64,000 bases of DNA, from the NCBI GenBank assembly GCA_021292105.1, contig CM037865.1, forward strand, positions 66,887,630 through 66,951,629, in the 5' to 3' direction. Positions within the stretch are counted from its first letter, which is position 1, and every line of letters begins with the position of its first letter. The stretch comes from Anadara kagoshimensis (taxonomy: Eukaryota > Mollusca > Bivalvia > Arcoida > Arcidae). Below, in pieces: positions 1 to 11,402 of this stretch. The translations under genes were made by a program, and so were the position numbers. The notes below the pieces were generated by a model, which was not told the DNA's origin, did not search any database, and saw only the letters and a program-made list of their open reading frames with translations.

Positions 1-837
1 ATACCATCAGAATTTTCAACTTCATATAACACTGCAAGCAATGGATTCAAAAATTCCACTTTCTGACCTTGACAAAATGTGTTTGATATTGACCATTCAA
101 TTTTTTTCTGCTACTTGTGTTAATTAAAATCAAGTAACATGTGTATTTGTAGCCTCAGAATACAGCATTACATGGCATTCATTTCAATTCATGTGCTCCA
201 TTCTTGAAATATACCTATTGTATTATCACATCAAATATTTCACAATTTTAAAAAGTGCTTTTCTTCAAGATTTCAACAATTTCCAAATGTCTATTAACTT
301 TGAAAGTATGACATTATTTTTGACAATAATTCCATGTAAACTTAATATGACCATATATATGTCTTTGCTATCCATTGCCTCTTTTAAGTGTAAATGTTGT
401 TTTAAATCCTGTTTCAGCATTTAGTAAATAGAACATCTTTGAAACACTACAGGTAATATTCCATTCACAAATATGGTGCTGAATTCTAATGAATGACACC
501 AACAGCAAACAATATCACCGAAGACGCCTGAAAAACAAGATTAAATTGAGCTTAATACTGATTAAATATATTATAAAAAAATTATAGGAGGGCATGATAA
601 GCTGGTAATCTCTCTGACATTTCTAATCAAGAGTTATGGGTTCTAACTCTATTCAGGATGTTAAAATTTTTCATATGACTTTTACCCTAGAGAACTATAA
701 AATGCTCAATACTAAACAGTCTTTGATCTTATGTTTTCTTATCATATCTCGGTCTGTTTCAATCACTTCTAGTTATAAGCGTCCTCTGTAGCTGCCACAG
801 GTGGACTACTCTTTTTCGAACTCTACAGAGGTGTCTT

Positions 838-1985
838 GACAAACACCTTAGGGAAGAACAGGCAGGATTCAGAGAAGGACGAGGCACAACGGAACAAATT
901 TTTATACTCAGGAACATCATTGAGCAAACTGTAGAATGGAACTCCAACCTTTACATCTGTTTCATTGACTTTGAAAAAGCATTCGATAGTGTTCACCAAG
1001 ACACACTATGGAAAATCATGAAACAATATGGCATCCCAGACAAGATAATCCAAATAGTAAAATGTGCTGTAATAACATCAAGTGGAACATCAGACTGGTT
1101 TAAAATTAGATCAGGAGTTAAGCAAGGTTGCAACATGTCCGGTTTCCTGTTTCTCATGGTTATCGACTGGGTCATGAGAAAATCAACTGCCACAAATAAC
1201 ACAGGAATAAGATGGAACTTTACCACCAAACTGGATGACCTAGATTATGCAGATGACATTGCATTAATCTCAAGCACAAAAGAACAGCTTCAGAGAAAAT
1301 TCAGTGACGTAAGCAACAACGCCCATTCCACCGGCCTCAAAATCAATGCTTCAAAGACCAAGGTGATGAGATTCAATGCAAACAATGCTCAACCAATCAC
1401 AATCAACGACCAGAAAGTAATTGAAGATGTCAAAACCTTTACATACCTAGGAGCAATACTAACCAACACAGGAGGGACAAATGAAGATATCAGAAGACGA
1501 CTCTGCCTCGCCCGATTAACATTCAGCAAACTAGCTCCTATTTGGAACAACAGTCAGATCTCAAAAAGAACAAAATTCCGCCTGCTAAACTCAAATGTAC
1601 TCTCGGTCCTCCTGTATGGCAACGAAACATGGAAAATGACAAAAACCGAAGACGCAATGGTAGACACCTTCCTCCACAAATGTCTAAGAAGAATTTTAAA
1701 AATCTACTGGCCACAAAAATATCGAATGAAGAAACAAGAGCAAGAGCTGGGGCAGAAAAGATCAGCACCACAATCAAAAGAAGAAGATGGAGATTGCTGG
1801 GTCACGTTTTAAGAATGGGAAACAACAGGTACCCAAAACTGGCACTCACCTGGACACCAGAGGGGAAAAGGAAAAGAGGAAGACCCAAAGAGACTTGGAG
1901 AAGGACCATTGAAAAAGAACGTAAGGAACTAGGTTACAACTCATGGACTGAGGCAACAAATGTAGCAACAGATAGAGGAAAATGA
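838..1985 (+). pseudogene. Reverse transcriptase fragment, unit 1 (deletion and frameshift)
   Basis: The frame opens at the insertion boundary (DKHLREEQAGFR) and runs through RGTTEQIFILRNIIEQ, FIDFEKAFDSVHQDTLW, the SGVKQGCNMSGFLF box and the catalytic YADD (about 1246-1257). Codon 34 (937-939) is TGG here. Relative to units 2 and 3, a 21-nt in-frame segment is missing near 1064, at a short direct repeat. One base is missing near 1715, so the C-terminal part (GRPKETWRRT) lies in another frame and ends at 1985. No start codon or endonuclease: not functional by itself. Confidence 0.9.
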
Positions 1986-2045
1986 AGAGAACTTGTAAAT
2001 GGCCCGATTCTCCTCACGGAGAGACGGAAATAAGTCAAGTAAGTC
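838..2045 (+). mobile_element. 5'-truncated non-LTR retrotransposon (LINE), unit 1
   Basis: Flanked by 13-bp direct repeats ACAGAGGTGTCTT at 825-837 and 2046-2058; unit 4 has the site with a single copy. It contains the RT palm and 3' part only, with no endonuclease, so it is 5' truncated. The 3' end has a small hairpin (TCTCC-TCAC-GGAGA near 2010-2024) and a short tail built of AAGT/CAAGT steps instead of poly(A). I recognise the protein type (LINE RT with a GKRKRGRPKETW C-terminal motif) but not the clade. Confidence 0.93.
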
Positions 2046-2370
2046 ACAGAGGTGTCTTTAGCATACACTGAGACATGGGACCTCAGTTTTAAGTCTCGTC
2101 TGAACGACTATTCTGGTAATGATGACCTTTTTACGGCTCTAGTATGGGCAGGAGATGAAAATCATCTCAGAAAGTTTCCAAGTCCTGAGTGAGGTGTGAA
2201 ACCACGACCATTGACTTCAAACCAGTGATAGTACCACTTCTCCCATGTCCGCCCATTTGGGTTGAGATTGATCGATTATAAGACGAGATGAAAACTTTGG
2301 TCCAATGTCTTGGTGCATGCTAAAGACAACAACATATACATAGCAATCCATAAGGAAGAATAGGCCATCT

Positions 2371-2495
2371 GTAGTTACTACTATAGACACTTAGACTATG
2401 AGGTATAGTTACTACTATAGACACTTAGACTATGAGGTATAGTTACTACTATAGACACTTAGACTATGAGGTATAGTTACTACTATAGACACTTA
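2371..2495. repeat. 34-bp minisatellite, unit 1, left part
   Basis: Unit contains AGTTACTACTATAGACACTT then AGACTATGAGGTAT. Interrupted at 2496 by the DNA transposon and resumes at 4858. Confidence 0.95.
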
Positions 2496-2511
2496 AGCCC
2501 CATTTATACGG

Positions 2512-2892
2512 GAGGGCGCGGTGGCCTAATGGATAAGACGTTAGTCTTCAAATCCAGCGTCTCTCACCGCTGTGAGTTCGAGTCCCGCTCGGACCACATG
2601 TGGGAAAGTGAATTTTCCTTATCGTTGGCCTTTACTGATTCACCTGGTGTCAGTATAATGGACTGGGGGAGTGGTACGCTTGTCTGCGGCGTACTGACTC
2701 TGTGAGCTAGCACGGTAAAGTCGCCCTGAGTGCGCGCTAGTACAAGGCAGACCATACAACACACTCGCACTTCACATGCATACACAAAAATTGTTCATCG
2801 ATTAATCCATAGAGATTAATTAAATAGTTCTCGTCGCGAATAGCTGAAAAATTGCTGATGCGACGTTAAGCAACATTCAACCAACCAACCAA
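2512..2892 (+). mobile_element. tRNA-derived SINE inserted in the TIR of the DNA transposon (unit 1 only)
   Basis: Flanked by 13-bp duplications CCCATTTATACGG (2499-2511, 2893-2905). The head has a pol III A box (TGGCCTAATGGATAAG) and a canonical B box (GTTCGAGTCCC, about 2576-2586). The tail is CCAA repeats after GCGACGTTAAGCAAC, a 3' core I associate with mollusc SINEs. Units 2 and 3 have the uninterrupted TIR. Confidence 0.93.
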
Positions 2893-3060
2893 CCCATTTA
2901 TACGGCGAGAATTGCATACCTAAGTATTTTTACTCATGTGTAAATTTACTCATGTAAGTAAAAGTATATTTTGCTTTGTGTTCATACATAATTTATGTAC
3001 CATAAGTGATATAAAGATTTTAAACATTTTGCGATCATTTTCATTCTAAACGAGAAACAG

Positions 3061-3725
3061 TTAAGACTAGTTTATCGGACAAAAAGAGTGTCCCTCGTTA
3101 TATGTGTATTTAAGCACTGGTTTGATACTGGTTTATCAGACAAGAAGAGTGTCCCCCTTTATATGTGTATTTTAGCACTGGTTTGATACTGGTTTATCAG
3201 ACAAGAAGAGTGTCCCCCTTTATATGTGTATTTTAGCACTGGTTTATAGGGCAAGAAGAGTATCCCCCTTTATACGTGTATTTTAGCACTGGTTTGATAC
3301 TGGTTTATCGGACAAGAAGAGTATCCCCTTTATATGTGTATTTTAGCACTGGTTTGATACTGGTTTATCGGACAAGAAGAGTGTCCCCCTTTATATGTGT
3401 ATTTTAGCACTGGTTTGATACTGGTTTATCGGACAAGAAGAGTATCCCCCTTTATATGTGTATTTTAGCACTGGTTTGATACTGGTTTATCGGACAAGAA
3501 GAGTATCCCCCTTAATATGTGTATTTAAGCACTGGTTTGATACTGGTTTATCGGACAAGAAGAGTATCCCCTTTATATGTGTATTTTAGCACTGGTTTGA
3601 TACTGGTTTATCAGACAAGAAGAGTGTCCCCCTTTATATGTGTATTTTAGCACTGGTTTGATACTGGTTTATCAGACAAGAAGAGTATCCCTCTTTTATA
3701 TGTGTATTTTAGCACTGGTTTGATA
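3061..3725. repeat. 61-bp minisatellite inside the DNA transposon, unit 1
   Basis: About eleven copies; unit has ACTGGTTTATCGGACAAGAA, GAGTATCCCCCTTTATATG, TGTATTTTAGCACTGGTTTG. Variants are TATCAG/TATCGG and GTGTCC/GTATCC. Confidence 0.93.
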
Positions 3726-4306
3726 ATTAGCGATTGAAAAGACAAAGGAAAAGTTTTAACTTGGTACCCAGCATATCCATTGGGAAATTGACTTCTTAAG
3801 CAATATACAAACATAAAGCATTTTACATCAGCCCAGATGACATCTGACTAAGGCTAATCAGACCTAGAAAACACTTGACCCTCAAACTCTTTTGGTCGCT
3901 TGAAATTTGAAAGGTTGATGGTGATGTTTGCAGAAAAAGACTTCATATCCATGTCGTGTTTGCTTGTTCAGTAACAGGAGCTTGTGTTGTTCTTTCATAT
4001 GTGAAACAAATCGTAATTTTTAAGGCAAAGTGGAATATTGTTGTTACTGTTATTGTGGAATCCTCGTGATATTCGTTGTTCAAAGGCACGTGGTCACCAC
4101 ATGGCAATCTGCTTTTATGGACAATTCATTGTGAAATTTATAAAAGTATTTTTTACATTCTGTGCTTGTGTTTTCAACACAAGAACTTTCTCTGAAAGCT
4201 AGTAAGAACTTCAAATTTTGGTATGTTACACTTAGTGACTTTTTTGCCAAATAAATCTGTCTACAGCGTTTGACTTCTTTACTGGATATTTATTACAAAC
4301 CAATGA

Positions 4307-4470
4307 GGGCTGTGGTGGCTTAGTGGTTAGGTTCTTTCTACGCTACGTGGGTTCAATCCCCGATTGTAATGCCATATGTGGAAAGTGGATTCCCCTTACA
4401 ATTGGCCCTGTTGGTTAGTTCGGTGTCAGTATGATGTATGCAATGTCAATCTGCGCAAGTGAATATCAGT
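4307..4470 (+). mobile_element. tRNA-like SINE segment inside the DNA transposon, unit 1
   Basis: A box GTGGCTTAGTGGTTAGG and B box GGTTCAATCCCC at about 4350. The body (GTGTCAGTATGATG) resembles the 2512-2892 SINE (GTGTCAGTATAATG). No clear tail or target duplication, so an old or partial copy. Confidence 0.7.
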
Positions 4471-4857
4471 GAAACTGCACCATTTATTCAAGTTTGGTCT
4501 TATTCTAGGAATATAACAAACATAACCGCATACACTCTTGCACCACATGAAATTGAATGGAAATAAGTCACATGACATCAATATCGGCAGTCCATATGTT
4601 TAAAATACATGTATTTATGTAAGTAAAATTTACTGTGCGTTCATACGACATTGTAGCAAAATTTGCATACCTAAGTATAAATTACTCACATATTATAGCA
4701 AATTTGCACTTGGTCCCTACTAGGTGTAAATTTACTTACATGAGTAAAATTTGCGTATGTGCAAAGTTGTTCATACGACACATTTTGCACATGTGAGTAA
4801 ATTTACATATGAGTAAAAAATACTTAGGTATGCAATTCTCGCCGTATAAATGGGGCT

Positions 4858-5213
4858 TTAGACTATGAGGTATAGTTACTACTATAGACACTTAGACTAT
4901 GAGGTATAGTTACTACTATAGACACTTAGACTATGAGGTATAGTTACTACTATAGACACTTAGACTATGAGGTATAGTTACTACTATAGACACTTAGACT
5001 ATGAGGTATAGTTACTACTATAGACACTTAGACTATGAGGTATAGTTACTACTATAGACACTTAGACTATGAGGTATAGTTACTACTATAGACACTTAGA
5101 CTATGAGGTATAGTTACTACTATAGACACTTAGACTATGATGTATAGTTACTACTATAGACACTTAGACTATGAGGTATAGTTACTACTATAGACACTTA
5201 GACTATGAGGTAT
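4858..5213. repeat. 34-bp minisatellite, unit 1, right part
   Basis: About ten copies of the same 34-bp unit directly after the transposon's right end. One copy has GATGTATAG instead of GAGGTATAG, also present in units 2 and 3. Confidence 0.95.
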
Positions 5214-5750
5214 AAACAGTTTTAGTAAAATACAAGATAACCATCATTTCTGTAAGGGATAAACATAGATTGTGACTATAGGTACACAAATCCAAGAGTG
5301 ATGATAATTCAGCTTAAATAGGAATGTATCAGAAAATAGTCATGATATCATTATTATTAATTATTATTTACAAAAAATTATTAAATTTCTTTTACCCAAT
5401 AATCAATGTATTCATGAATAAATTCTTGCAGATTTAGTTATGTAGATTACTGTAAACATATTTATATTCGCTGTGTACTAATTTTGGCTTATTTCGCAGT
5501 CGTTTGTTTTGCAAGAAATTAATACAGAGCAAAAATTATATTATTCTTATGGTGTTATAGTACATTTAAAAAAAACTTAGAATTAAACTACACAGATAGT
5601 CACATACTTCGAAAATAAATACACACGAAATTTAATATGTTTATATGGTTTTCCAGTTATAATCTGCCGGGGTACATGAGAGCACGCGACGTTTAGCGGT
5701 AAAAGGGAAGTAACTCGTACATCTCTGACGTCTAGTTACGGTAAACAAAC

Positions 5751-5954
5751 ATGGCGACAACGCACGCAAGTCACAGAAAATACGAAATGGAAGTTAAAAA
5801 GGGCCTGCGGCTCAGGGTACATAAATCTTTGACGGGGTACATGGGACCATGTAACCTGCCAAAGCCCTGTATAACTTATAATGGTTTTCCAGTTATACTG
5901 GGAGAAAATACCGTTCATGTATTCATTTCTTATAATTCAGGTTATTTCAACTAA
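5751..5954 (+). CDS. Unrecognised 67-codon ORF starting ATGGCGAC, unit 1
   Basis: Starts MATTHASHRKYEMEVKK and contains GYMGPCNLPKPCITYNGF; I do not recognise it. The start context AAACAAACATGGCG is a strong initiation context, and AACATGGCG resembles a YY1-type 5'-end motif. The sequence before it (5665-5745) is richer in CpG than its surroundings. It is open in all three units and the only change is synonymous (ACC/ACA), but the units are so recent that this says little about selection. A donor-like AATTCAG|GTTATT near its end could make it a first exon. It may equally be chance or part of a repeat. Confidence 0.35.
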   Translation: MATTHASHRKYEMEVKKGLRLRVHKSLTGYMGPCNLPKPCITYNGFPVILGENTVHVFISYNSGYFN

Positions 5955-6929
5955 AAAGGACAAAAGTTTAATATATTCTACGAGCATTTTGATGCCCATA
6001 TGTGCAATGGATTAATAAAGCATTTTAGTTTTAACAAAGACAGGCAGATCACATGATGAAGATGTTACGTGAAACTCCACACATTTTTAAGAAAATTTGC
6101 ATTAATTCAAATATAAAATTCCTCATGAACAGTCTCTGTTTTATTTTATCAAGTCAGATTCTCAATCGCAGCAAAAGTAATTTACCGATATATAAGAAAA
6201 TATGGGAATAGCAAGTTATCCGGTTACAAAAAAAATTATGTATCGCCGGCCATGTATTTTTTGTTCCAACACCATGACAGTACCAAAAACAGTGTCAAGG
6301 CAACTAATGGTGTACTAGTGCCAGTGACGTCATTAAATGGCACAATTCAGACTGAGTTTTCATTCTTTTTGTGTAATTCAAGCATGCCAGACTTTTTTCG
6401 GAACAACATGACGTGGCCGGTGATCCATCAATTACATTCGAGATTTTCATGATCTTGGACCATAATAGATGTTCTGTTCAGTTGGGTCTAGTTCAGTCTA
6501 GTTTGATGTTAGTTTTCATTATTGTTTTTACTTACTTGTTCTTGTTCCATTCATTTTTGTTGTTAATTTGTTCTTGGTTGCTATGGTTATTGCCAAGTAC
6601 ATGTTATTCCATTACTTGTTTTTTCTCTTGATTTTAATTTTAAGTATTTTATTGTTTTTCTAATGTTAAAATTTATTTATGTATTAATATATAGACAAAC
6701 AACATTGACCTGTCCACTTGACCTTTAATTGAAATATTTATTATGGACCAGAACATAGGTGTATAGGGAATATAGGCGTTTATCAAAATCATTGGAAACC
6801 TGCATTGTTTTTGGTTAACTGCAAATCAAAACTCTGCACATGTATTGGGTGGACCCTTCTAGATAAATATTTCTAATGAAAGGTCAAGCAGACAGGTCAA
6901 TGTTGTTTGCCCATAGATTTTTTTAGATG

Positions 6930-7140
6930 GATGATGATGATGATGATGACCTTGTTACATGGTTATGTTCTGATGACCTTGTTACATGGTTAATTATGTT
7001 CCAATGATCTTGTTACAAGGTTAATTATGTTCTGTTGACCATGTTTTATGGTTAATTGTGTTCTGATGACCTTGTTACATGGTTAATTGTGTTCTGATGA
7101 CCTTGTTACATGGTTAATTGTGTTCTGTTGACAATGATAA
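6930..7140. repeat. ~32-bp tandem repeat, unit 1 (also near 14526-14735 and 22146-22350)
   Basis: Begins with (GAT)n and then six or seven copies of a unit with GATGACCTTGTTACATGG and TTAATTGTGTTCT. Present at the same place in units 2 and 3. Confidence 0.85.
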
Positions 7141-7540
7141 TGATGATCTCAGTCTTTCATTTAATACAATGTTATATATAAAACAAATTTGACTATTATT
7201 TTCATAGCAATTTAACAATTAAAATTGGAATGTGGCATAAATTATTGACTTTTGTTCTATATGCATTTTCCACTTCAAAAGTTTATAGAGGAATATTAGA
7301 TGGTTTACCAGAGCAAAATGTCTACCAAGCTTAACAGTCATATGTTATTGTGCGCAATGATCGTTATTGGTTTGGGGCATCAGTTGCTTAGTTGTCTAAA
7401 GCATGCACTTACCGATAAGTTGCTTTGTAAAGCATCCAGGCAGATTCTAGTATGAAAATGTTTATTGTATATACCTGTAGTTGGAAATTTTAAGTCAGAA
7501 CCAGGTCAAATCCTTACCAGTTTATGAAAACGACTAAATA

Positions 7541-7867
7541 AAAAACAAACATACTAATCCATGTCCAAATCACAATTCAGAAGCAAAGTAAAAAACTTTG
7601 AAACTGATAAGTTAGGTTAAACATGTGAACTTCCACCACGTAAGTGAGGCCAGGTGCTCCGAAAGGGTAAGCTAGCTACATACGCCAAGTGAGTACCTGT
7701 CCTAATCAAAATTGAGTGAAAGGAACATGGAAGTATGGGACGTCAAATATATCCAGGGTAATCCCAGACACAATGACATCAAAGTTGTCAACAATACTTT
7801 GATGAAGGCCATACAACTTTTTAAGGGCCCTGATAAGCCTAGGCTTGCAATATCCCTTTTAGGATGA
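7541..7867 (+). repeat. Dispersed repeat with a conserved peptide, unit 1
   Basis: Similar over about 320 bp, in inverted orientation, to 32390-32765. The frame at 7727-7867 reads MEVWDVKYIQGNPRHNDIKV then NNTLMKAIQLFKGPDKPRLA, ending at TGA. It matches the 32.4-kb copy at protein level ([23 protein letters not shown]). Upstream the frame is closed (GAGTGA). Likely the 3' part of an unrecognised mobile-element protein. Confidence 0.7.
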
Positions 7868-8836
7868 CAATAGATAAATAAAGCTGGTTTAGATGTATTT
7901 ATTTATTTATTTATTTTTTCATTATTTTTTTTCAATTTTGATATATCACTCTGATACAAAAAACAAATAGCTCTTAAAACAATTAAATTTTAGAGTTATA
8001 CCATCAGAATTTTCAACTTCATATAACACTGCAAGCAATGGATTCAAAAATTCCACTTTCTGACCTTGACAAAATGTGTTTGATATTGACCATTCAATTT
8101 TTTTCTGCTACTTGTGTTAATTAAAATCAAGTAACATGTGTATTTGTAGCCTCAGAATACAGCATTACATGGCATTCATTTCAATTCATGTGCTCCATTC
8201 TTGAAATATACCTATTGTATTATCACATCAAATATTTCACAATTTTAAAAAGTGCTTTTCTTCAAGATTTCAACAATAAAATTTCCAAATGTCTATTAAC
8301 TTTGAAAGTATGACATTATTTTTGACAATAATTCCATGTAAACTTAATATGACCATATATATGTCTTTGCTATCCATTGCCTCTTTTAAGTGTAAATGTT
8401 GTTTTAAATCCTGTTTCAGCATTTAGTAAATAGAACATCTTTGAAACACTACAGGTAATATTCCATTCACAAATATGGTGCTGAATTCTAATGAATGACA
8501 CCAACAGCAAACAATATCACCGAAGACGCCTGAAAAACAAGATTAAATTGGGCTTAATACTGATTAAATATATTATAAAAAAATTATAGGAGGGCATGAT
8601 AAGCTGGTAATCTCTCTGACATTTCTAATCAAGAGTTATGGGTTCTAACTCTATTCAGGATGTTAAAATTTTTCATATGACTTTTACCCTAGAGAACTAT
8701 AAAATGCTCAATACTAAACAGTCTTTGATCTTATGTTTTCTTATCATATCTCGGTCTGTTTCAATCACTTCTAGTTATAAGCGTCCTCTGTAGCCACAGG
8801 TGGACTACTCTTTTTCGAACTCTACAGAGGTGTCTT

Positions 8837-10006
8837 GACAAACACCTTAGGGAAGAACAGGCAGGATTCAGAGAAGGACGAGGCACAACGGAACAAATTT
8901 TTATACTCAGGAACATCATTGAGCAAACTGTAGAATAGAACTCCAACCTTTACATCTGTTTCATTGACTTTGAAAAAGCATTCGATAGTGTTCACCAAGA
9001 CACACTATGGAAAATCATGAAACAATATGGCATCCCAGACAAGATAATCCAAATAGTAAAATGCATGTACAACAACAACGAATGTGCTGTAATAACATCA
9101 AGTGGAACATCAGACTGGTTTAAAATTAGATCAGGAGTTAAGCAAGGTTGCAACATGTCCGGTTTCCTGTTTCTCATGGTTATCGACTGGGTCATGAGAA
9201 AATCAACTGCCACAAATAACACAGGAATAAGATGGAACTTTACCACCAAACTGGATGACCTAGATTATGCAGATGACATTGCATTAATCTCAAGCACAAA
9301 AGAACAGCTTCAGAGAAAATTCAGTGACGTAAGCAACAACGCCCATTCCACCGGCCTCAAAATCAATGCTTCAAAGACCAAGGTGATGAGATTCAATGCA
9401 AACAATGCTCAACCAATCACAAGCAACGACCAGAAAGTAATTGAAGATGTCAAAACCTTTACATACCTAGGAGCAATACTAACCAACACAGGAGGGACAA
9501 ATGAAGATATCAGAAGACGACTCTGCCTCGCCCGATTAACATTCAGCAAACTAGCTCCTATTTGGAACAACAGTCAAATCTCAAAAAGAACAAAATTCCG
9601 CCTGCTAAACTCAAATGTACTCTCGGTCCTCCTGTATGGCAACGAAACATGGAAAATGACAAAAACCGAAGACGCAATGGTAGACACCTTCCTCCACAAA
9701 TGTCTAAGAAGAATTTTAAAAATCTACTGGCCACAGAAAATATCGAATGAAGAAACAAGAGCAAGAGCTGGGGCAGAAAAGATCAGCACCACAATCAAAA
9801 GAAGAAGATGGAGATTGCTGGGTCACGTTTTAAGAATGGGAAACAACAGGTACCCAAAACTGGCACTCACCTGGACACCAAAGGGGAAAAGGAAAAGAGG
9901 AAGACCCAAAGAGACTTGGAGAAGGACCATTGAAAAAGAACGTAAGGAACTAGGTTACAACTCATGGACTGAGGCAACAAATGTAGCAACAGATAGAGGA
10001 AAATGA
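8837..10006 (+). pseudogene. Reverse transcriptase fragment, unit 2 (premature stop)
   Basis: The longest open copy: 9017-10006 is open for 329 codons with YADD at residues 84-87, the GVKQGC box before it and the basic GKRKRGRPKETW motif near the end. The upstream frame is closed by TAG at 8936-8938, where unit 1 has TGG. Confidence 0.9.
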
Positions 10007-10066
10007 AGAGAACTTGTAAATGGCCCGATTCTCCTCACGGAGAGACGGAAATAAGTCAAGTAAGTC
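8837..10066 (+). mobile_element. 5'-truncated non-LTR retrotransposon (LINE), unit 2
   Basis: Same insertion as in units 1 and 3: target duplication ACAGAGGTGTCTT at 8824-8836 and 10067-10079. The identical site and truncation point show one insertion copied by amplification of the unit. Confidence 0.93.
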
Positions 10067-10390
10067 ACAGAGGTGTCTTTAGCATACACTGAGACATGGG
10101 ACCTCAGTTTTAAGTCTCGTCTGAACGACTATTCTGGTAATGATGACCTTTTTACGGCTCTAGTATGGGCAGGAGATGAAAATCATCTCAGAAAGTTTCC
10201 AAGTCCTGAGTGAGGTGTGAAACCACACCATTGACTTCAAACCAGTGATAGTACCACTTCTCCCATGTCCGCCCATTTGGGTTGAGATTGATCGATTATA
10301 AGACGAGATGAAAACTTTGGTCCAATGTCTTGGTGCATGCTAAAGACAACAACATATACATAGCAATCCATAAGGAAGAATAGGCCATCT

Positions 10391-10515
10391 GTAGTTACTA
10401 CTATAGACACTTAGACTATGAGGTATAGTTACTACTATAGACACTTAGACTATGAGGTATAGTTACTACTATAGACACTTAGACTATGAGGTATAGTTAC
10501 TACTATAGACACTTA
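10391..10515. repeat. 34-bp minisatellite, unit 2, left part
   Basis: Same as 2371-2495. Confidence 0.95.
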
Positions 10516-10689
10516 AGCCCCATTTATACGGCGAGAATTGCATACCTAAGTATTTTTACTCATGTGTAAATTTACTCATGTAAGTAAAAGTATATTTTGC
10601 TTTGTGTTCATACATAATTTATGTACCATAAGTGATATAAAGATTTTAAACATTTTGCGATCATTTTCATTCTAAACGAGAAACAGTTA

Positions 10690-11402
10690 AGACTAGTTTA
10701 TCGGACAAAAAGAGTGTCCCTCGTTATATGTGTATTTAAGCACTGGTTTGATACTGGTTTATCAGACAAGAAGAGTGTCCCTCTTTATATGTGTATTTAA
10801 GCACTGGTTTGATACTGGTTTATCAGACAGAAGAGTGTCCCCCTTTATATGTGTATTTTAGCACTGTTTGATACTGGTTTATCAGACAAGAAGAGTGTCC
10901 CCCTTTATATGTGTATTTTAGCACTGGTTTATAGGATAAAAGAGTATCCCCCTTTATACGTGTATTTTAGCACTGGTTTGATACTGGTTTATCGGACAAG
11001 AAGAGTCCCCCTTTATATGTGATTTTAGCACTGGTTTGATACTGGTTTATCGGACAAGAAGAGTGTCCCCTTTATATGTGTATTTTAGCACTGGTTTGAT
11101 ACTGGTTTATCGGACAAGAAGAGTATCCCCCTTATATGTGTATTTTAGCACTGGTTTGATACTGGTTATATCGGACAAGAAGAGTATCCCCCTAATATGT
11201 GTATTTAAGCACTGGTTTGATACTGGTTTATCGGACAAGAAGAGTATCCCCCTTTATATGTGTATTTTAGCACTGGTTGATACTGGTTTTCAGACAAGAA
11301 GAGTGTCCCCCTTTATATGTGTATTTAGCACTGGTTTGATACTGGTTATCAGACAAGAAGAGTATCCCTCTTTTATATGTGTATTTTAGCACTGGTTTGA
11401 TA
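10690..11402. repeat. 61-bp minisatellite inside the DNA transposon, unit 2
   Basis: Same family, with many one-base gaps that are not shared by units 1 and 3. Confidence 0.93.

Larger units (their letters stand above)
2496..4857. mobile_element. ~2.0-kb non-autonomous DNA transposon with long TIRs, unit 1 (with SINE insert)
   Basis: Ends AGCCCCATTTATACGGCGAG and, inverted, CTCGCCGTATAAATGGGGCT. The inverted similarity continues past GAATTGCATACCTAAGTATT into ACTCATGTGTAAATTTACTC-like sequence (60 bp or more). It is inserted into a 34-bp minisatellite with a TTA duplication (2493-2495, 4858-4860). A 3-bp TTA/TAA duplication fits PIF/Harbinger; no transposase is present. It contains a 61-bp minisatellite and a tRNA-like segment. 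Confidence 0.87.
1..7997. repeat. Tandem array, unit 1 (7997 bp; left edge is the window edge)
   Basis: Starts with ATACCATCAGAATTTTCAAC; the same start recurs at 7998, 15592 and 23214. The unit holds a LINE fragment (838-2045), a 34-bp minisatellite split by a DNA transposon (2496-4857), a conserved short ORF (5751-5954), a ~32-bp repeat rich in GATGACCTTGTTACATGG (6930-7140) and a dispersed-repeat copy (7541-7867). It is longer than units 2 and 3 because it alone has a SINE (2512-2892). The array probably continues left of the window. Confidence 0.95.

Noticed and set aside
1538-1777. Antisense and alternative-frame ORFs over the LINE
   Set aside because: Shadows of the reverse transcriptase frame.
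2521-2600. A true tRNA gene
   Set aside because: A and B boxes are present, but the sequence is the head of a SINE with a tail and target duplication.
7378-7460. tRNA-like head near GCATCAGTTGCTTAGTTG in each unit
   Set aside because: The A-box likeness is weak and there is no acceptable B box.
11036-11389. 117-codon ORF with VYRTRRVSPLYVYF repeats
   Set aside because: Reading of the 61-bp minisatellite in unit 2, where single-base gaps happen to keep it open.
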